Positions 34,109 through 43,431 of a stretch of DNA of 64,000 bases are shown here, piece after piece (the first letter of the stretch is position 1; each line of letters opens with the position of its first letter). The notes under the pieces were generated by a model, which saw only the letters and a list, made by a program, of their open reading frames with translations, was not told the DNA's origin and ran no database searches. The DNA is from CAG-217 sp963642245 (GTDB lineage: Bacteria > Bacillota > Clostridia > Oscillospirales > Acutalibacteraceae): positions 32,288-96,287 of the forward strand of contig CAVIFY010000002.1 in the NCBI GenBank assembly GCA_963642245.1, in the 5' to 3' direction. Made by a program: the position numbers and the translations under genes.

Positions 34109-34309
34109 GTGCGGCTAAAGGATTTACGAGAGGACCGAGACGAAACGCAGCGGCAAATGGCAGCCTTGCTGAATGTGGGCCAAAGTACCTATTCCATGTA
34201 TGAAAACGGCCAGCGGGAGATCCCCCTGGCAGCCCTTTGCAAACTGGCAGACCACTACAATGTGACCCTGGATTACCTGGTAGGCCGCAGCGACGCACCG
34301 GGTAAGTGA
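34109..34309 (+). CDS. Small XRE-family (Cro/CI-type) regulator
   Basis: 66 aa consisting almost only of a helix-turn-helix (TQRQMAALLNVGQSTYSMYENGQREIP) and the usual LADHYNVTLDYLVGRSD tail. The start codon is GTG with AAGGAGG upstream. It is divergent from the dlt-like operon, with operator-like repeats between them, so it may control itself and dlt. Confidence 0.9.
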   Translation: MRLKDLREDRDETQRQMAALLNVGQSTYSMYENGQREIPLAALCKLADHYNVTLDYLVGRSDAPGK

Positions 34310-34314
34310 TCGTC

Positions 34315-34343
34315 TTTACAAACGCCACATTTTCTTGTATAAT
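34315..34343 (+). promoter_or_regulatory. Promoter of radC
   Basis: -35 TTTACA (34315-34320) begins right after the XRE stop, 17-bp spacer, -10 TATAAT (34338-34343). Confidence 0.7.
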
Positions 34344-34351
34344 ATACAGTG

Positions 34352-34398
34352 GAACACAAGAGCGTGTTCTCCGCAAATGCGGGGGCACGCCCTTTTTT
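34352..34398 (+). terminator. Terminator hairpin in the radC leader (possible attenuator)
   Basis: A stem of about 12 bp (GCGTGTTC and CCGC, 34362-34374, with GCGG and the GGGCACGC arm, 34379-34390) is followed by TTTTTT, yet it lies between the radC promoter and radC. An alternative hairpin GAACAC/GTGTTC (34352-34357 with 34364-34369) would compete for the same bases. It may also simply end XRE transcripts. Confidence 0.6.
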
Positions 34399-34424
34399 GG
34401 ATTTTTCAGTCAGGAGGGGTACAA

Positions 34425-35120
34425 ATGGAGATCAGCAGAGACGGGCACCGGGCCCGTATGCGCGCCGCTTATCTGCAAGGCGGCGGCGACGCTATGCCGG
34501 ACCACCAGTTGCTGGAATTGCTGCTGTCCATCAGCATTCCCCGCAAAGATGTAAAGCCCATTGCCTATGCGCTCATCAACCACTTTGGCTCGCTGGAGCA
34601 GGTGTTTGCCGCCGGTGCGGCAGATCTGCAACAGGTGCCGGGCGTGGGCGAACAGACCGCCGTGCAAATTCTGCTGGTGCGGGACCTGAACCGGCGGATC
34701 CGCGAAAATCAAAACAAACCGGTCAAGCACCTGACCGGCGCCACCCAGTCCTGCGCCTACTTTGCCAACCTGTTGCGGGACAAGACCACCGAGCAGGTGT
34801 ACCTGGTCACCCTGGACAGCAGCGCCAAGATCTTGCAGACCCACGCGGTAGGCAGCGGCAGCGTCAACCTGGCCTCTGTGGACCAGCGCACCTTGATGGA
34901 GCACACCCTGCGAGATAACGCCAGCGCCGTTATGCTGGCCCATAATCACCCCGGCGGCAAGGCCCAACCCTCTGCCCAGGATCTGGAGTTCACCATTCGC
35001 CTGCTTTCCATTCTGCGCTCCATTCATGTGCAGCTGCTGGACCATATCATCGTCAGCCCCACGGACACTTACTCCATGCGCAGCGACCCGGAGTACGGCA
35101 GTTTCTTCATTTCCAAGTAA
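34425..35120 (+). CDS. radC: RadC-family JAMM/MPN protein
   Basis: 231 aa. An N-terminal helix-hairpin-helix part (LQQVPGVGEQTAVQI) is followed by the MPN domain with the metal motif AHNHPGG...SAQD. RadC was linked to DNA repair, but its biochemical role is unsettled. The start at 34425 follows AGGAGGGG and gives the usual length (~225-235 aa). Confidence 0.93.
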   Translation: MEISRDGHRARMRAAYLQGGGDAMPDHQLLELLLSISIPRKDVKPIAYALINHFGSLEQVFAAGAADLQQVPGVGEQTAVQILLVRDLNRRIRENQNKPVKHLTGATQSCAYFANLLRDKTTEQVYLVTLDSSAKILQTHAVGSGSVNLASVDQRTLMEHTLRDNASAVMLAHNHPGGKAQPSAQDLEFTIRLLSILRSIHVQLLDHIIVSPTDTYSMRSDPEYGSFFISK

Positions 35121-35141
35121 GCAAATATATAATAGCACACA

Positions 35142-35175
35142 AAAAGAACCGCAGTTTGCCGCCGCGGTTCTTTTC
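35142..35175. terminator. Bidirectional terminator of radC and the DUF5107 operon
   Basis: AAAGAACCGC and GCGGTTCTTT form a stem flanked by A- and T-runs between convergent genes. Confidence 0.85.
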
Positions 35176-35192
35176 TCTTCATTTATTCTGTT

Positions 35193-37103
35193 TTAGTCGA
35201 TCTTGCTGTCAGAGACGATAAAGTCAAATTGCGCCGGCACCACGATGTCTCGGTAATTCTCGCCATACAGCGCCACGCGAATATCTCTGTACAGGCGATC
35301 CAGGAACTTGTCCCCCTCTCGGAAGTCCAGCAGCTTCAACCCGCCGTCCCGGGTCAAGATCGCCTCTGCCTTTTTGGCGTCCCCAAGACCCAAATACGCC
35401 CGAGACAGGTACATTTGCAGCCGGGGCAGGGTGCGGATCCCATCGTTCATCTGCGCAAAGCAGTCCACAACGCTGTCATACGCCTTGGCGTTCAGCAGCA
35501 AAACGGTCAGGCTTTCGCAAAGAGAATAATTGCTGCTGTCCTGCCCAATGGCCCGCTTGGCAAAATACGGGAACCGGCTGTCCCCCAGCTGGTAGAGAAT
35601 ATGGGCATACAGGTGGTTTTGGTATGCGTTATTATCGTACAAAAAGCTGGTCTCGCAATCGCTTTTTGCCCCATCGAACGCCCGCCGGTCATAAAGCAGC
35701 AGCGCCTTTTGGTACGGCACCTGCCAGCCGGGCCGATCCATATGCCCATCCAGCAGCTTTTCCATCTCCGGGCCAAAGGCGAAGGTGATGGGGCCGTCCA
35801 TTTCCTTGCCCGCCAGCAGCGCCATATATCCCGCCACATCATCGGCCGGCAAGAAGGTCAAATGCCCGGGCGCCGTATGGGTCAGCGCGCCGTGCAGATA
35901 GCCAAAGCCGGAGCCGGCATACACGATCTCGCCCTTTTGCAGGGAGATATTTTGCTCATTTTGCACCGCCAGCCGGTCCATCTCCGCCGAGGAATGCAGG
36001 GCGTTGATCTGCGCTTGCACCGCCTGCACCAGATCCGGGTAGGGCGCGTCTATATCCGTATGGGACAGATCCGCCAGGGTGTAGCACTCGCTAAAGCACC
36101 AGGCAGTCTTGGGTGGCATGGGAATACACTCGTACTGGGTCTTGCCCAGCCCTGCCTGGATCTCCACATAATCGCCTGCCCGGTCCGTCAGCATACTTTG
36201 CCAGTGGGCCGAGCCTTGCAAATGCCCCCAGGAAAAGAGCTTTCTGCCCTTAAGATTATGGCTGGAGAATTGCAGCAGTCCGTACCCGTCCCGGTCCACA
36301 TTGGCAATGAATGTGTTTTCATCTTCCGCCACACGGTAAAAATAATCAATGGTGGCGGGAATATTCTGCGGATAGGAAACATCAATTCCCCCGTCTATCG
36401 GAATGGCGGACTTCTTTACCCCCAGGCCGTCGCAGTTGTTGTAGGCGCTGTGGGCATTGACGATCACCCGCCCGCCGTCATACTCCGGCGTGGCCATATT
36501 GGACCACCAGTACATAGGCACCACCGTTTCGTTGGGGTTGTCGATCCGCACCTGGGTCATCAGCCGCTCCTCTTCCAGCCAAAAGTCCATTTGGTAGTAA
36601 ACGCTACGCACCCGCTCGAACTCGTAAAAGCGCAGCACCTCCTCGCCGTTCTTGCCCTGCACCCGGGCGCAGTACATCCGTTGGCAGGTAAAGGGCGAAT
36701 GGCCGATAATGCCACAGTTCCACTCTACCCCGCCGGAGAACCAGGCGTTGCGAATGGCAAGATTGCGAAAGCGGATCACATCGTTGGTATAAAGCACATC
36801 CCGCTGCCGCTTCTTGTCATACAGCTTCCACAGCCGACCGCCGAAGTCTACCAAAAACTCGGCATACAGCCACTCGTTTTCCAGCACGGCAACGCGCACC
36901 TCCCGGGGCGTTTCGTCCAGGTAAAGATTTTGCCGGGTGTAGGGATAGGCGGTCTCCCGGTAGCCGTAGTTTAAGAACAGCCCCTCGTAGTCGCTGATGG
37001 TAGAGGCAAAGCTCTTTGCCTCTCTGTCCGCCGATAAGTCGGGCATATTGCCGCTGTCCGCAAAAGTAGACACACGGTAGGTTTTGGTCACAAATTTCAG
37101 CAT
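35193..37103 (-). CDS. DUF5107 protein (shorter form)
   Basis: 636 aa. Residues ~60-350 match the DUF5107 pattern shared with the two large paralogs in this window (LENEWLYAEFLVDFGGRLWKLYDK, SGGVEWNCGIIGHSPFT), a galactose-mutarotase-like beta-sandwich region; the C-terminal third looks helical, with TPR-like segments. No signal peptide, so cytoplasmic. It starts 2 bp after the GH2 stop, third in an operon with a DUF5107-TPR protein and GH2. Probably carbohydrate-active or sugar-binding; catalysis is not established. Confidence 0.75.
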   Translation of the reverse strand: MLKFVTKTYRVSTFADSGNMPDLSADREAKSFASTISDYEGLFLNYGYRETAYPYTRQNLYLDETPREVRVAVLENEWLYAEFLVDFGGRLWKLYDKKRQRDVLYTNDVIRFRNLAIRNAWFSGGVEWNCGIIGHSPFTCQRMYCARVQGKNGEEVLRFYEFERVRSVYYQMDFWLEEERLMTQVRIDNPNETVVPMYWWSNMATPEYDGGRVIVNAHSAYNNCDGLGVKKSAIPIDGGIDVSYPQNIPATIDYFYRVAEDENTFIANVDRDGYGLLQFSSHNLKGRKLFSWGHLQGSAHWQSMLTDRAGDYVEIQAGLGKTQYECIPMPPKTAWCFSECYTLADLSHTDIDAPYPDLVQAVQAQINALHSSAEMDRLAVQNEQNISLQKGEIVYAGSGFGYLHGALTHTAPGHLTFLPADDVAGYMALLAGKEMDGPITFAFGPEMEKLLDGHMDRPGWQVPYQKALLLYDRRAFDGAKSDCETSFLYDNNAYQNHLYAHILYQLGDSRFPYFAKRAIGQDSSNYSLCESLTVLLLNAKAYDSVVDCFAQMNDGIRTLPRLQMYLSRAYLGLGDAKKAEAILTRDGGLKLLDFREGDKFLDRLYRDIRVALYGENYRDIVVPAQFDFIVSDSKID

Positions 37104-37105
37104 AA

Positions 37106-38695
37106 TTACAGTTCCTTCAAGATTTCATAAGACGGCTTTGTATTGCCGTACAAGTCCGTTGAGCCGTGTATTCTCCGGCGCATTCTGCCCTTTCCGTCCT
37201 CGCCGCACTGCGTGCGGTAGTCGTTTAGCGAGAACCAAACATAGCCCACAACATTGGGCAGGGTTTGATAGAGCGCCACTCTGCTTTGTAAGATCTCACT
37301 TCTGCGCTGGTCGCCGCCGGAGAAGAACGGCTCGCACAATCCAAACTCACTGATCACGCAAGGCATATCGCCGCACTGCTTGTATGTGCCCACAACATCC
37401 CGCGTTACATCCTTGCTTTTCAGCCACAGACCCAAATAGTCGTTCCACATGGCAATATCCCCGTGGAGCGTGGCGTCGTCCGCCTGCTCAAACCGCCGCT
37501 TTTTCATGGGCAGGGTGTTTGAAACATAATTCACCAGCCGGGACGGATCCTTAGACTTGCAGTACCCATACATAGACGCAACATACTGTATCGCCTGTTT
37601 GGTCCTGCCGCCCAGCTCGTTGCCCACGCCCCAGCAAATGATCGAGGGGTGGTGCCCGTGGTAACGCACCATATCGTCCACCTGCCCCTTGGCCAGCGCC
37701 AGCTGTTCCGGGCCGGGCTTTTTCGGATTGCCCCAGTACGGGATCTCCTCCTGTACCAGCAAGCCGTTCTCGTCGCACCAGTCAAAGAGCGTGCTGTCCT
37801 GCTGCCAGTGAAAGCGGGTGAACACGCAACCGGCCGCCTTAAGCAGGGTCAGGTATTTTTCGCTGATCTCCATAGGCTCTGCCATACCGTAATGAGGGTC
37901 GGAGCCGGGCATCCACTCGCAGCCTTTCAGGTAGATCTCTTTGCCGTTTAGCAGCACCTTGGCGCCCTGCACCCGGATCGTTCTAAAGCCAATGCGCCGA
38001 GACACCGTAGACTGCGCGCCCTCCAGCACCACCGTGTACAGCTGCGGCGTGTGCGTGTCCCACAGCTTCAAGTCCTCCAGCGCCACGCTGATCCCGCCGT
38101 CCATCCATACGGACTTGCAGAAGATCGCCTGCTGCGTTTGGAAGTCAAGGATCTTTAAGCGCGCGCTTTGCGGCGTGCCGTCGGCCTGCACATACACGGT
38201 TGCACGGCAGGTGTCGCCGTGTATGGCCTCTACCTGGTAGGTGACGGCCATATCCGTAAAGTCGTCCGGATCATAGACCGTCAGCGCAACATCCCGGGTC
38301 AGGCCGCCGTCGTCTGCCCAATCGAAATGGTGCAGATAGGGCAGCATTTTTTTGCACTTGCGGTTGCTCACTTCCACCTGTATGCGATTTTCACCGGCAG
38401 TTATATATGCGGTCACATCCAGCTGAAAGGGCGTGTAGCCGGAGCCGCTGTGGGCGCCCGCCAAGGCGCCGTTGACCCACACCCGGGCGGTATGGTAGGC
38501 GCAGCCAAAGTAAAGAACAAACTTTTGCTCCGCTGCGCATTCCATATGTACCGTGCACGCATACAGCGCTTTGCCCCGGTAAAGCTGTACTTTCTCGTCC
38601 TCGTCCACATTCCAGGTATGGGGCAATGTGACCTCTTTATCCACTTGCAGGCACGGGATCCGGAAGCGCCAGTTTTTCAGTTCAATTCTCTTCAT
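37106..38695 (-). CDS. Glycoside hydrolase family 2 enzyme
   Basis: 529 aa. Sugar-binding jelly roll (1-140), immunoglobulin-like domain (~145-240) and TIM barrel (~245-529). The acid/base is E360 in WGVGNE and the nucleophile E450 in VISEFG, both intact. GH2 enzymes are beta-galactosidases, glucuronidases or mannosidases; this short form without extra domains cannot be assigned further. No signal peptide. Its start overlaps the DUF5107-TPR gene by 14 bp. Confidence 0.9.
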   Translation of the reverse strand: MKRIELKNWRFRIPCLQVDKEVTLPHTWNVDEDEKVQLYRGKALYACTVHMECAAEQKFVLYFGCAYHTARVWVNGALAGAHSGSGYTPFQLDVTAYITAGENRIQVEVSNRKCKKMLPYLHHFDWADDGGLTRDVALTVYDPDDFTDMAVTYQVEAIHGDTCRATVYVQADGTPQSARLKILDFQTQQAIFCKSVWMDGGISVALEDLKLWDTHTPQLYTVVLEGAQSTVSRRIGFRTIRVQGAKVLLNGKEIYLKGCEWMPGSDPHYGMAEPMEISEKYLTLLKAAGCVFTRFHWQQDSTLFDWCDENGLLVQEEIPYWGNPKKPGPEQLALAKGQVDDMVRYHGHHPSIICWGVGNELGGRTKQAIQYVASMYGYCKSKDPSRLVNYVSNTLPMKKRRFEQADDATLHGDIAMWNDYLGLWLKSKDVTRDVVGTYKQCGDMPCVISEFGLCEPFFSGGDQRRSEILQSRVALYQTLPNVVGYVWFSLNDYRTQCGEDGKGRMRRRIHGSTDLYGNTKPSYEILKEL

Positions 38696-41600
38696 CTTGG
38701 AGTTTTTTCAAACCTTTCTCACCCAGTTCCCGCAGGGCACGGCAGTAGTTGTCGCTGCGTTTCTGGATATCATCCGCATAGACCTCCAGCTCCGGCATAG
38801 ACACGGCAAAGTAGTCGTAGCCTACCGGCTCGCCCATATGTTCATCGGCAAAGTCGATCAGCTGCCGGAAGGACTGCCGGGCCATCTCTTTGTTGCCCAG
38901 AGCGGCAAAAGCCAGTCCCTGGTAATAGATATAATCGCTGGGCTGGTCGTTGTAGTACCGCACCGGCTCCGGGGTTTGGCTGCCTGCGGTAGCCAGGGTA
39001 TAGTAGTGGTCGGCGCCCTGGGTATCGCCTAAAGCGGCGCAGCAGCGGCCGATGGTATAGTAGGCCCGGTGATCCGGCACATTGGGCAGCTTGCCCTCCC
39101 CCAGATGATCCGGATAGGTCAGGGTGCGGGTGCAAAGCGCCTTGGCTTTTTCATAATCGCCCTGTTCCATGGCTTGCTCTGCCAGGCCGAACAGCGCGGT
39201 TTTGTATGCGCCGCTGACCTTGCCCTCGCCACCCTCCCAGGGGTGGAAAATATGCGTCTCCGCCATTTGCAGCGCCGGGGCGTACTGCCCGGTGGTGTTG
39301 AGCAAGTCAATATAGGCCAGGTACAGCGGGTCCCGCCCGGGCAACAGGTCTTTGTACGGCTCCAGCCGGTCCAGTTGCTGCCGGGCAGACAGCCCCACCT
39401 TGGCGTGCAGCTGGGTCATTTCCAGCACATAGCGACTGTTCTGCGGATCCAGGGCAACGGCCTTTTCAATGGTCGTCTGCGCTTTCTGCGGATCGCCCTT
39501 TTTATTGTAGTAGGCAATGGACAGATTGCGGTAGGCCGGGGCAAAATCCGGCTTGTCCTGTACGCAGGCCTGCCAGCAGGAAACGGCGTCTGCGTAGCGC
39601 TTTTTATCATACAGCAAATTGCCTAAGTAGTAGCAGGCCATAGGTGCGCCACGCCCATCGGCACCGGCCACACCGGCCGCCTGCAAAATGGCAATTTCTT
39701 CTATTTTATTGGGGAACACATAATCCGGGCACATGGTCTCTGCCGCCCGGTAGGCTGCGGCTGCGGCCTTGCTGTCGCCGCTTTTCAGCAGCGCATAGCC
39801 TTTATAGTAGGCGGCCAGCGTGCTGTTCGGGCAGTGCGCCAGCACGGCGATCGCCCGGTGATACAGCCCCCACCGCATATAGTCCAGCGCCAGGTTCAGG
39901 CAGTCGTTCTCTGCCGTCAAAGGCGCGCCGGTGAGCAGCAGCACCCCGGGGCTTAGCGGGTCGATCCGGCGGCTCTCGTCCAAGAAGGCGGTGCCGTCCT
40001 GCCCCAGCAGACCCAGCAGCTCTGTGCGCAGCAGGCGCAGCTGCATATTGTGGGTGCCCAGGGTCAGCGCCCGATTGGCAAAGTCCAGCGCCTGTCGGTA
40101 TTCGCCCTTGCGGCAGCAAATACCGGCCAGGTGGTACAGGGCAGCAGGCTTGGTCTCTGCGGACCAGGCGGATTTATAGTAGGCGTCATAGGCGGCGTCC
40201 CACTGTTCCTTGCAGGCATAGGCGGTGGCCAGGTTGTAGTAGCATTCGCCGCTGTAAGGGTTAGGGGTCAGCCCGGTTTGGCGGGCAATGGCCCGGCAAA
40301 AGTGGGTGATGGCGCTGTCCGGCAGACCGGCTTTCAGCTGCAACAGGCCATAGGCGTTATTGAGCCGCAGGTCGTTGGGATCCCGGCGCAGACCCTCCAG
40401 GTAGTAGTCCGCCGGGTCATAGGTGGCGTGGCGGTACTGCTCCAGGTGCTGCCCGGCCAGGTACAGCTCCTCATTGGTGGGGATCTCCGCCGGTGCAGGC
40501 ATAGCCTTGGCCGGTTCCGGCTCCGGGGTCTCCTGCGGCTTGTACACAGCATAAGCACACAGCAGCCCACCGTCCGCTGCCGTTACGGTGATCCGGCTGT
40601 CCTGGTCCAGCCTCTGCACCCGGTCGCAAAAGCAAGTTTCCGGGCTTAGATCCACCGTTTTGCAGTAGAACTCCGTGTTTCCTTTTGCGGCACGGATCAC
40701 AGCGCCGGGATAAGCGGCGGTGGCGTAGACCTTGATCTGGTCGCCGTCCACCCCCAGCACCGCATCCTTGGTGGCGTTGGACACTCTGCCCACCGTCTTG
40801 TAGGGCATAAAATACTGGGTAAATGTTTTTTCTTCCTTAGGCTTCAGCCAGGTAAAGTCCGGCTGATTATCCGCAAACACCCCGGTCATCAGTTCAATGT
40901 ACGGGCCGTTTTCGTCCGTTAAATTCTTGTCCCACCTTTTGCCAAAATCGCCGCAGCCCCAGGTCCACTGCTTTTTGCCCGGCGAAATATGGTGGTCCGC
41001 CACATGGAGCAGCCCGGCGTCCCTGCCCTCGTCAAAATTGCCGATAAAGTCAAAATCGGAGTGCGCCGCCATATAGGAAGTGGGCACCTGAATATTCTTG
41101 TATCTGGAAATATCCACCCCGGCGGAATAATCCGCTTTATAGTATGTGCCTGTGGCAATGGGGAAGGTGGACACATCCCGCTTGCCGTGGTCAAACACTG
41201 CGGTCACATCCGGCGGAAACACGGAGAAGGTGTGGTCATTGACCGGCACTGCCGGGTTGGCCCACCACAGGAAAGTTTGGGGATAATCCGTGGGGTTGTA
41301 CAGCCGGCCGCGGATCTCCATATAGGCTTTGTCCGGGTACAGGGTCACCGCCATGGTGCAGCGGGTGCCGTACATTCTGTCCGTCTCGCCCAAAAAGGCA
41401 GTCACCGAGCCGTCCCCATTCTCCCGGGTGGTGCAATTCACCGGGCTAAAGGTGGTGGGGCGGTGGTGCTGGGGCCAGTTAAACTCGATCCCCCCGCTGA
41501 TCCACGGCCCGCACAGGCCCACCAGCGCCGGTTTGATCACCTCATTATAGTAAACAAAGTCGTAACCGTTGGTCTTGTCATAGGCCCGCTGAATACGCCC

Positions 41601-41828
41601 GCCCAGCTCCGGCAGGATCATCACATAAAGGTAATCATTCTCCAGGATCACAGCGGTGTATTCCCGGTCCACTTTCTCATCACAGATCTTCTCGGTCACC
41701 GGCAGCGGATAGACCTTGCCGGTGCTGCCCTGGTACGCCCGCTTTTCAATAAACAGGGGCGCCTTTTCCGGCGCGCCGGTGGGATAAGTGGGTATCTTTA
41801 CTTTTTCTGTTCGGATCGTTGCTTTCAT
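38682..41828 (-). CDS. DUF5107-TPR protein, copy A
   Basis: 1048 aa. Residues ~1-360 are the DUF5107 beta-sandwich region (LENDYLYVMILPELGGRI, SGGIEFNWPQHHRPTT), followed by ~600 residues of TPR repeats (e.g. YYNLATAYACKEQWDAAYDAYYKSA). No signal peptide. It is a close paralog of the 1075-aa protein at 57717-60944. Upstream is a shared regulatory box. First gene of the operon with GH2 and the shorter DUF5107 protein. DUF5107 often accompanies glycoside hydrolases; whether it has enzyme activity is unknown. Confidence 0.85.
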   Translation of the reverse strand: MKATIRTEKVKIPTYPTGAPEKAPLFIEKRAYQGSTGKVYPLPVTEKICDEKVDREYTAVILENDYLYVMILPELGGRIQRAYDKTNGYDFVYYNEVIKPALVGLCGPWISGGIEFNWPQHHRPTTFSPVNCTTRENGDGSVTAFLGETDRMYGTRCTMAVTLYPDKAYMEIRGRLYNPTDYPQTFLWWANPAVPVNDHTFSVFPPDVTAVFDHGKRDVSTFPIATGTYYKADYSAGVDISRYKNIQVPTSYMAAHSDFDFIGNFDEGRDAGLLHVADHHISPGKKQWTWGCGDFGKRWDKNLTDENGPYIELMTGVFADNQPDFTWLKPKEEKTFTQYFMPYKTVGRVSNATKDAVLGVDGDQIKVYATAAYPGAVIRAAKGNTEFYCKTVDLSPETCFCDRVQRLDQDSRITVTAADGGLLCAYAVYKPQETPEPEPAKAMPAPAEIPTNEELYLAGQHLEQYRHATYDPADYYLEGLRRDPNDLRLNNAYGLLQLKAGLPDSAITHFCRAIARQTGLTPNPYSGECYYNLATAYACKEQWDAAYDAYYKSAWSAETKPAALYHLAGICCRKGEYRQALDFANRALTLGTHNMQLRLLRTELLGLLGQDGTAFLDESRRIDPLSPGVLLLTGAPLTAENDCLNLALDYMRWGLYHRAIAVLAHCPNSTLAAYYKGYALLKSGDSKAAAAAYRAAETMCPDYVFPNKIEEIAILQAAGVAGADGRGAPMACYYLGNLLYDKKRYADAVSCWQACVQDKPDFAPAYRNLSIAYYNKKGDPQKAQTTIEKAVALDPQNSRYVLEMTQLHAKVGLSARQQLDRLEPYKDLLPGRDPLYLAYIDLLNTTGQYAPALQMAETHIFHPWEGGEGKVSGAYKTALFGLAEQAMEQGDYEKAKALCTRTLTYPDHLGEGKLPNVPDHRAYYTIGRCCAALGDTQGADHYYTLATAGSQTPEPVRYYNDQPSDYIYYQGLAFAALGNKEMARQSFRQLIDFADEHMGEPVGYDYFAVSMPELEVYADDIQKRSDNYCRALRELGEKGLKKLQDEEN

Positions 41829-41860
41829 AGTTCTACCTCTTGTGGTTTGATACTGGTTCT

Positions 41861-41914
41861 ATTATAGCTCTGCTAAAGGAAACAAAGTTCAGAGAATGCA
41901 CCAAATTCTTTAGA
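41861..41914 (-). promoter_or_regulatory. Promoter and AraC-type box of the DUF5107-GH2 operon
   Basis: -10 TATAAT (41861-41866) lacks a good -35, and box TCTAAAGAATTTG (41902-41914) lies 35 nt upstream of the -10, as expected for an activator-dependent promoter. The same box and spacing recur at 52789-52842. Confidence 0.7.
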
Positions 41915-42027
41915 AATTATGCTCTTATAGTCATATATCGAAAGAAGTGAGCGCTTTTTCTAAACTCCCCTGCCCTGCCGTAATGCTATAATAAAGTGCA
42001 GTAGATAAAGAGCAAGGAGTTTTTTGC

Positions 42028-43374
42028 ATGAACACACCCTTACCGTACAATTACGATTACGCCCGCTGCATGGTGATGAAGCTGGGCATGGCCGTGCCGG
42101 ACAGGGAGCACCCGGGCAAAAGCAAGGTGCTGCTCACCTTTGACCGGGCGCTGGCATACATTCGCCAAATCGACCGGATCACCCAGGGCATACAAAAGAT
42201 CTATTACCTGGTGGGCTGGCAGTACCTGGGGCACGACGACAAGTACCCGGATTTTTTTGAGGTAAACGCGGCGTTAAAGCGCCCGGAGGACCCGACGGCG
42301 TGGGACAGCTTTCAGTGGTTTTGCAGAGAGGCAAAGCAGTACCACTCCATCATCAGCGTGCACATCAATTTTAACGACGCCTACGATAATGCGCCGTCCT
42401 TTCCCGACTTTGTAAGGGCCGGTGCGCTGATCCGCAAGCGAAACGGCAAACCGAACCCGATCGAGAAATACAACGGCCGCAAGTGCTACAAAACCTGCCA
42501 CAAAGGGTACTGGGAGTCCAGTCTGTTTCAGCGGCAGATCGACCGATTTATTACCACCTTTCCCTTTATTGCAGAGACCGGCACCATTCATGTAGACAAC
42601 TTTCAGTGCTACAAGAATTACGCCCCCGCCGTCAGTATAGAAGAAATGCAGGGCGCCCGGCGAAAGATGATCGAATATGTTAAGTCAAAGGGCATAGACA
42701 TCACCAGCGAGTTTACTTACAAAGAGAGCGCGCAGTTGCCCAACCGGCCTATCTTTGGGCTGCCCCGGGATCACTTCAAGCACGCGCCCATGGACACGGT
42801 GGGGCTGATCCCCATGAGCTGGTGGGTCTACCGTATGACGGATCAGGAGCTGCTGCGCACGCCGCCGAGCCTATACTGCGGCGGCGAGTTTAGAGAAAAG
42901 TGGATGAACCGGGTGTTCTACGGCAATATGCACGGCGAGGATATTGTCACCTGCGCCAACACCCACTGGGCGGCCGATTTTATCCGCCGCTTTGCCACCT
43001 ACCAGGTGCCGGGGCATTACCTGAACACCTTGCAGCGCCACGCCATGCACCGCCGGAGCGGGCAAAAATACTGCCTGTTCTCCGACAGCGTGATCTCTTA
43101 TGCAAAGGGCAGCAAAATCACCAAAAGCGGCCGCGTTATTAAGGACGGCGACAACCTGTGCCTGCCCTTTGTGCACGAAAAGAGCACCTACATCGCTTAC
43201 AGCCGAGATGGCGACCGGCGGGACTGGCCGATTTTTGAGGCGGGCAAAACAAAAGCCCGGCTGTACAAAATCACCGAGAACGGCAACCAAGACGCCGGCA
43301 CGCTGCCCATTGAAAACGGCACCCTGCACCTGCACATACCCAAAGACACCGCCTATAAAATCATTGTAGAATAG
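42028..43374 (+). CDS. GH101-like glycoside hydrolase (short, cytoplasmic)
   Basis: 448 aa. Motifs resemble the catalytic barrel of endo-alpha-N-acetylgalactosaminidases (GH101/GH129): YYLVGWQYLGHDDKYPDF, then SVHINFNDAYDNAPSF. HVDNFQ offers a candidate nucleophile (D190) and ITSEFTYKES a candidate acid/base (E228). It is far smaller than known GH101 enzymes and has no signal peptide. The TATAAT at 41989-41994 has no clear -35. It faces the fucosidase operon, with a terminator between. Assignment is by motif only. Confidence 0.6.
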   Translation: MNTPLPYNYDYARCMVMKLGMAVPDREHPGKSKVLLTFDRALAYIRQIDRITQGIQKIYYLVGWQYLGHDDKYPDFFEVNAALKRPEDPTAWDSFQWFCREAKQYHSIISVHINFNDAYDNAPSFPDFVRAGALIRKRNGKPNPIEKYNGRKCYKTCHKGYWESSLFQRQIDRFITTFPFIAETGTIHVDNFQCYKNYAPAVSIEEMQGARRKMIEYVKSKGIDITSEFTYKESAQLPNRPIFGLPRDHFKHAPMDTVGLIPMSWWVYRMTDQELLRTPPSLYCGGEFREKWMNRVFYGNMHGEDIVTCANTHWAADFIRRFATYQVPGHYLNTLQRHAMHRRSGQKYCLFSDSVISYAKGSKITKSGRVIKDGDNLCLPFVHEKSTYIAYSRDGDRRDWPIFEAGKTKARLYKITENGNQDAGTLPIENGTLHLHIPKDTAYKIIVE

Positions 43375-43378
43375 AGAA

Positions 43379-43413
43379 TGAGCCTTGAACTTTTCCGTTC
43401 AAGGCTCGTTTTT
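43379..43413 (+). terminator. Terminator of the GH101-like gene
   Basis: GAGCCTTGAAC and GTTCAAGGCTC form an 11-bp perfect stem followed by GTTTTTT; convergent with the fucosidase operon. Confidence 0.92.
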
Positions 43414-43431
43414 TATGGCGCAGCGGCCGTA

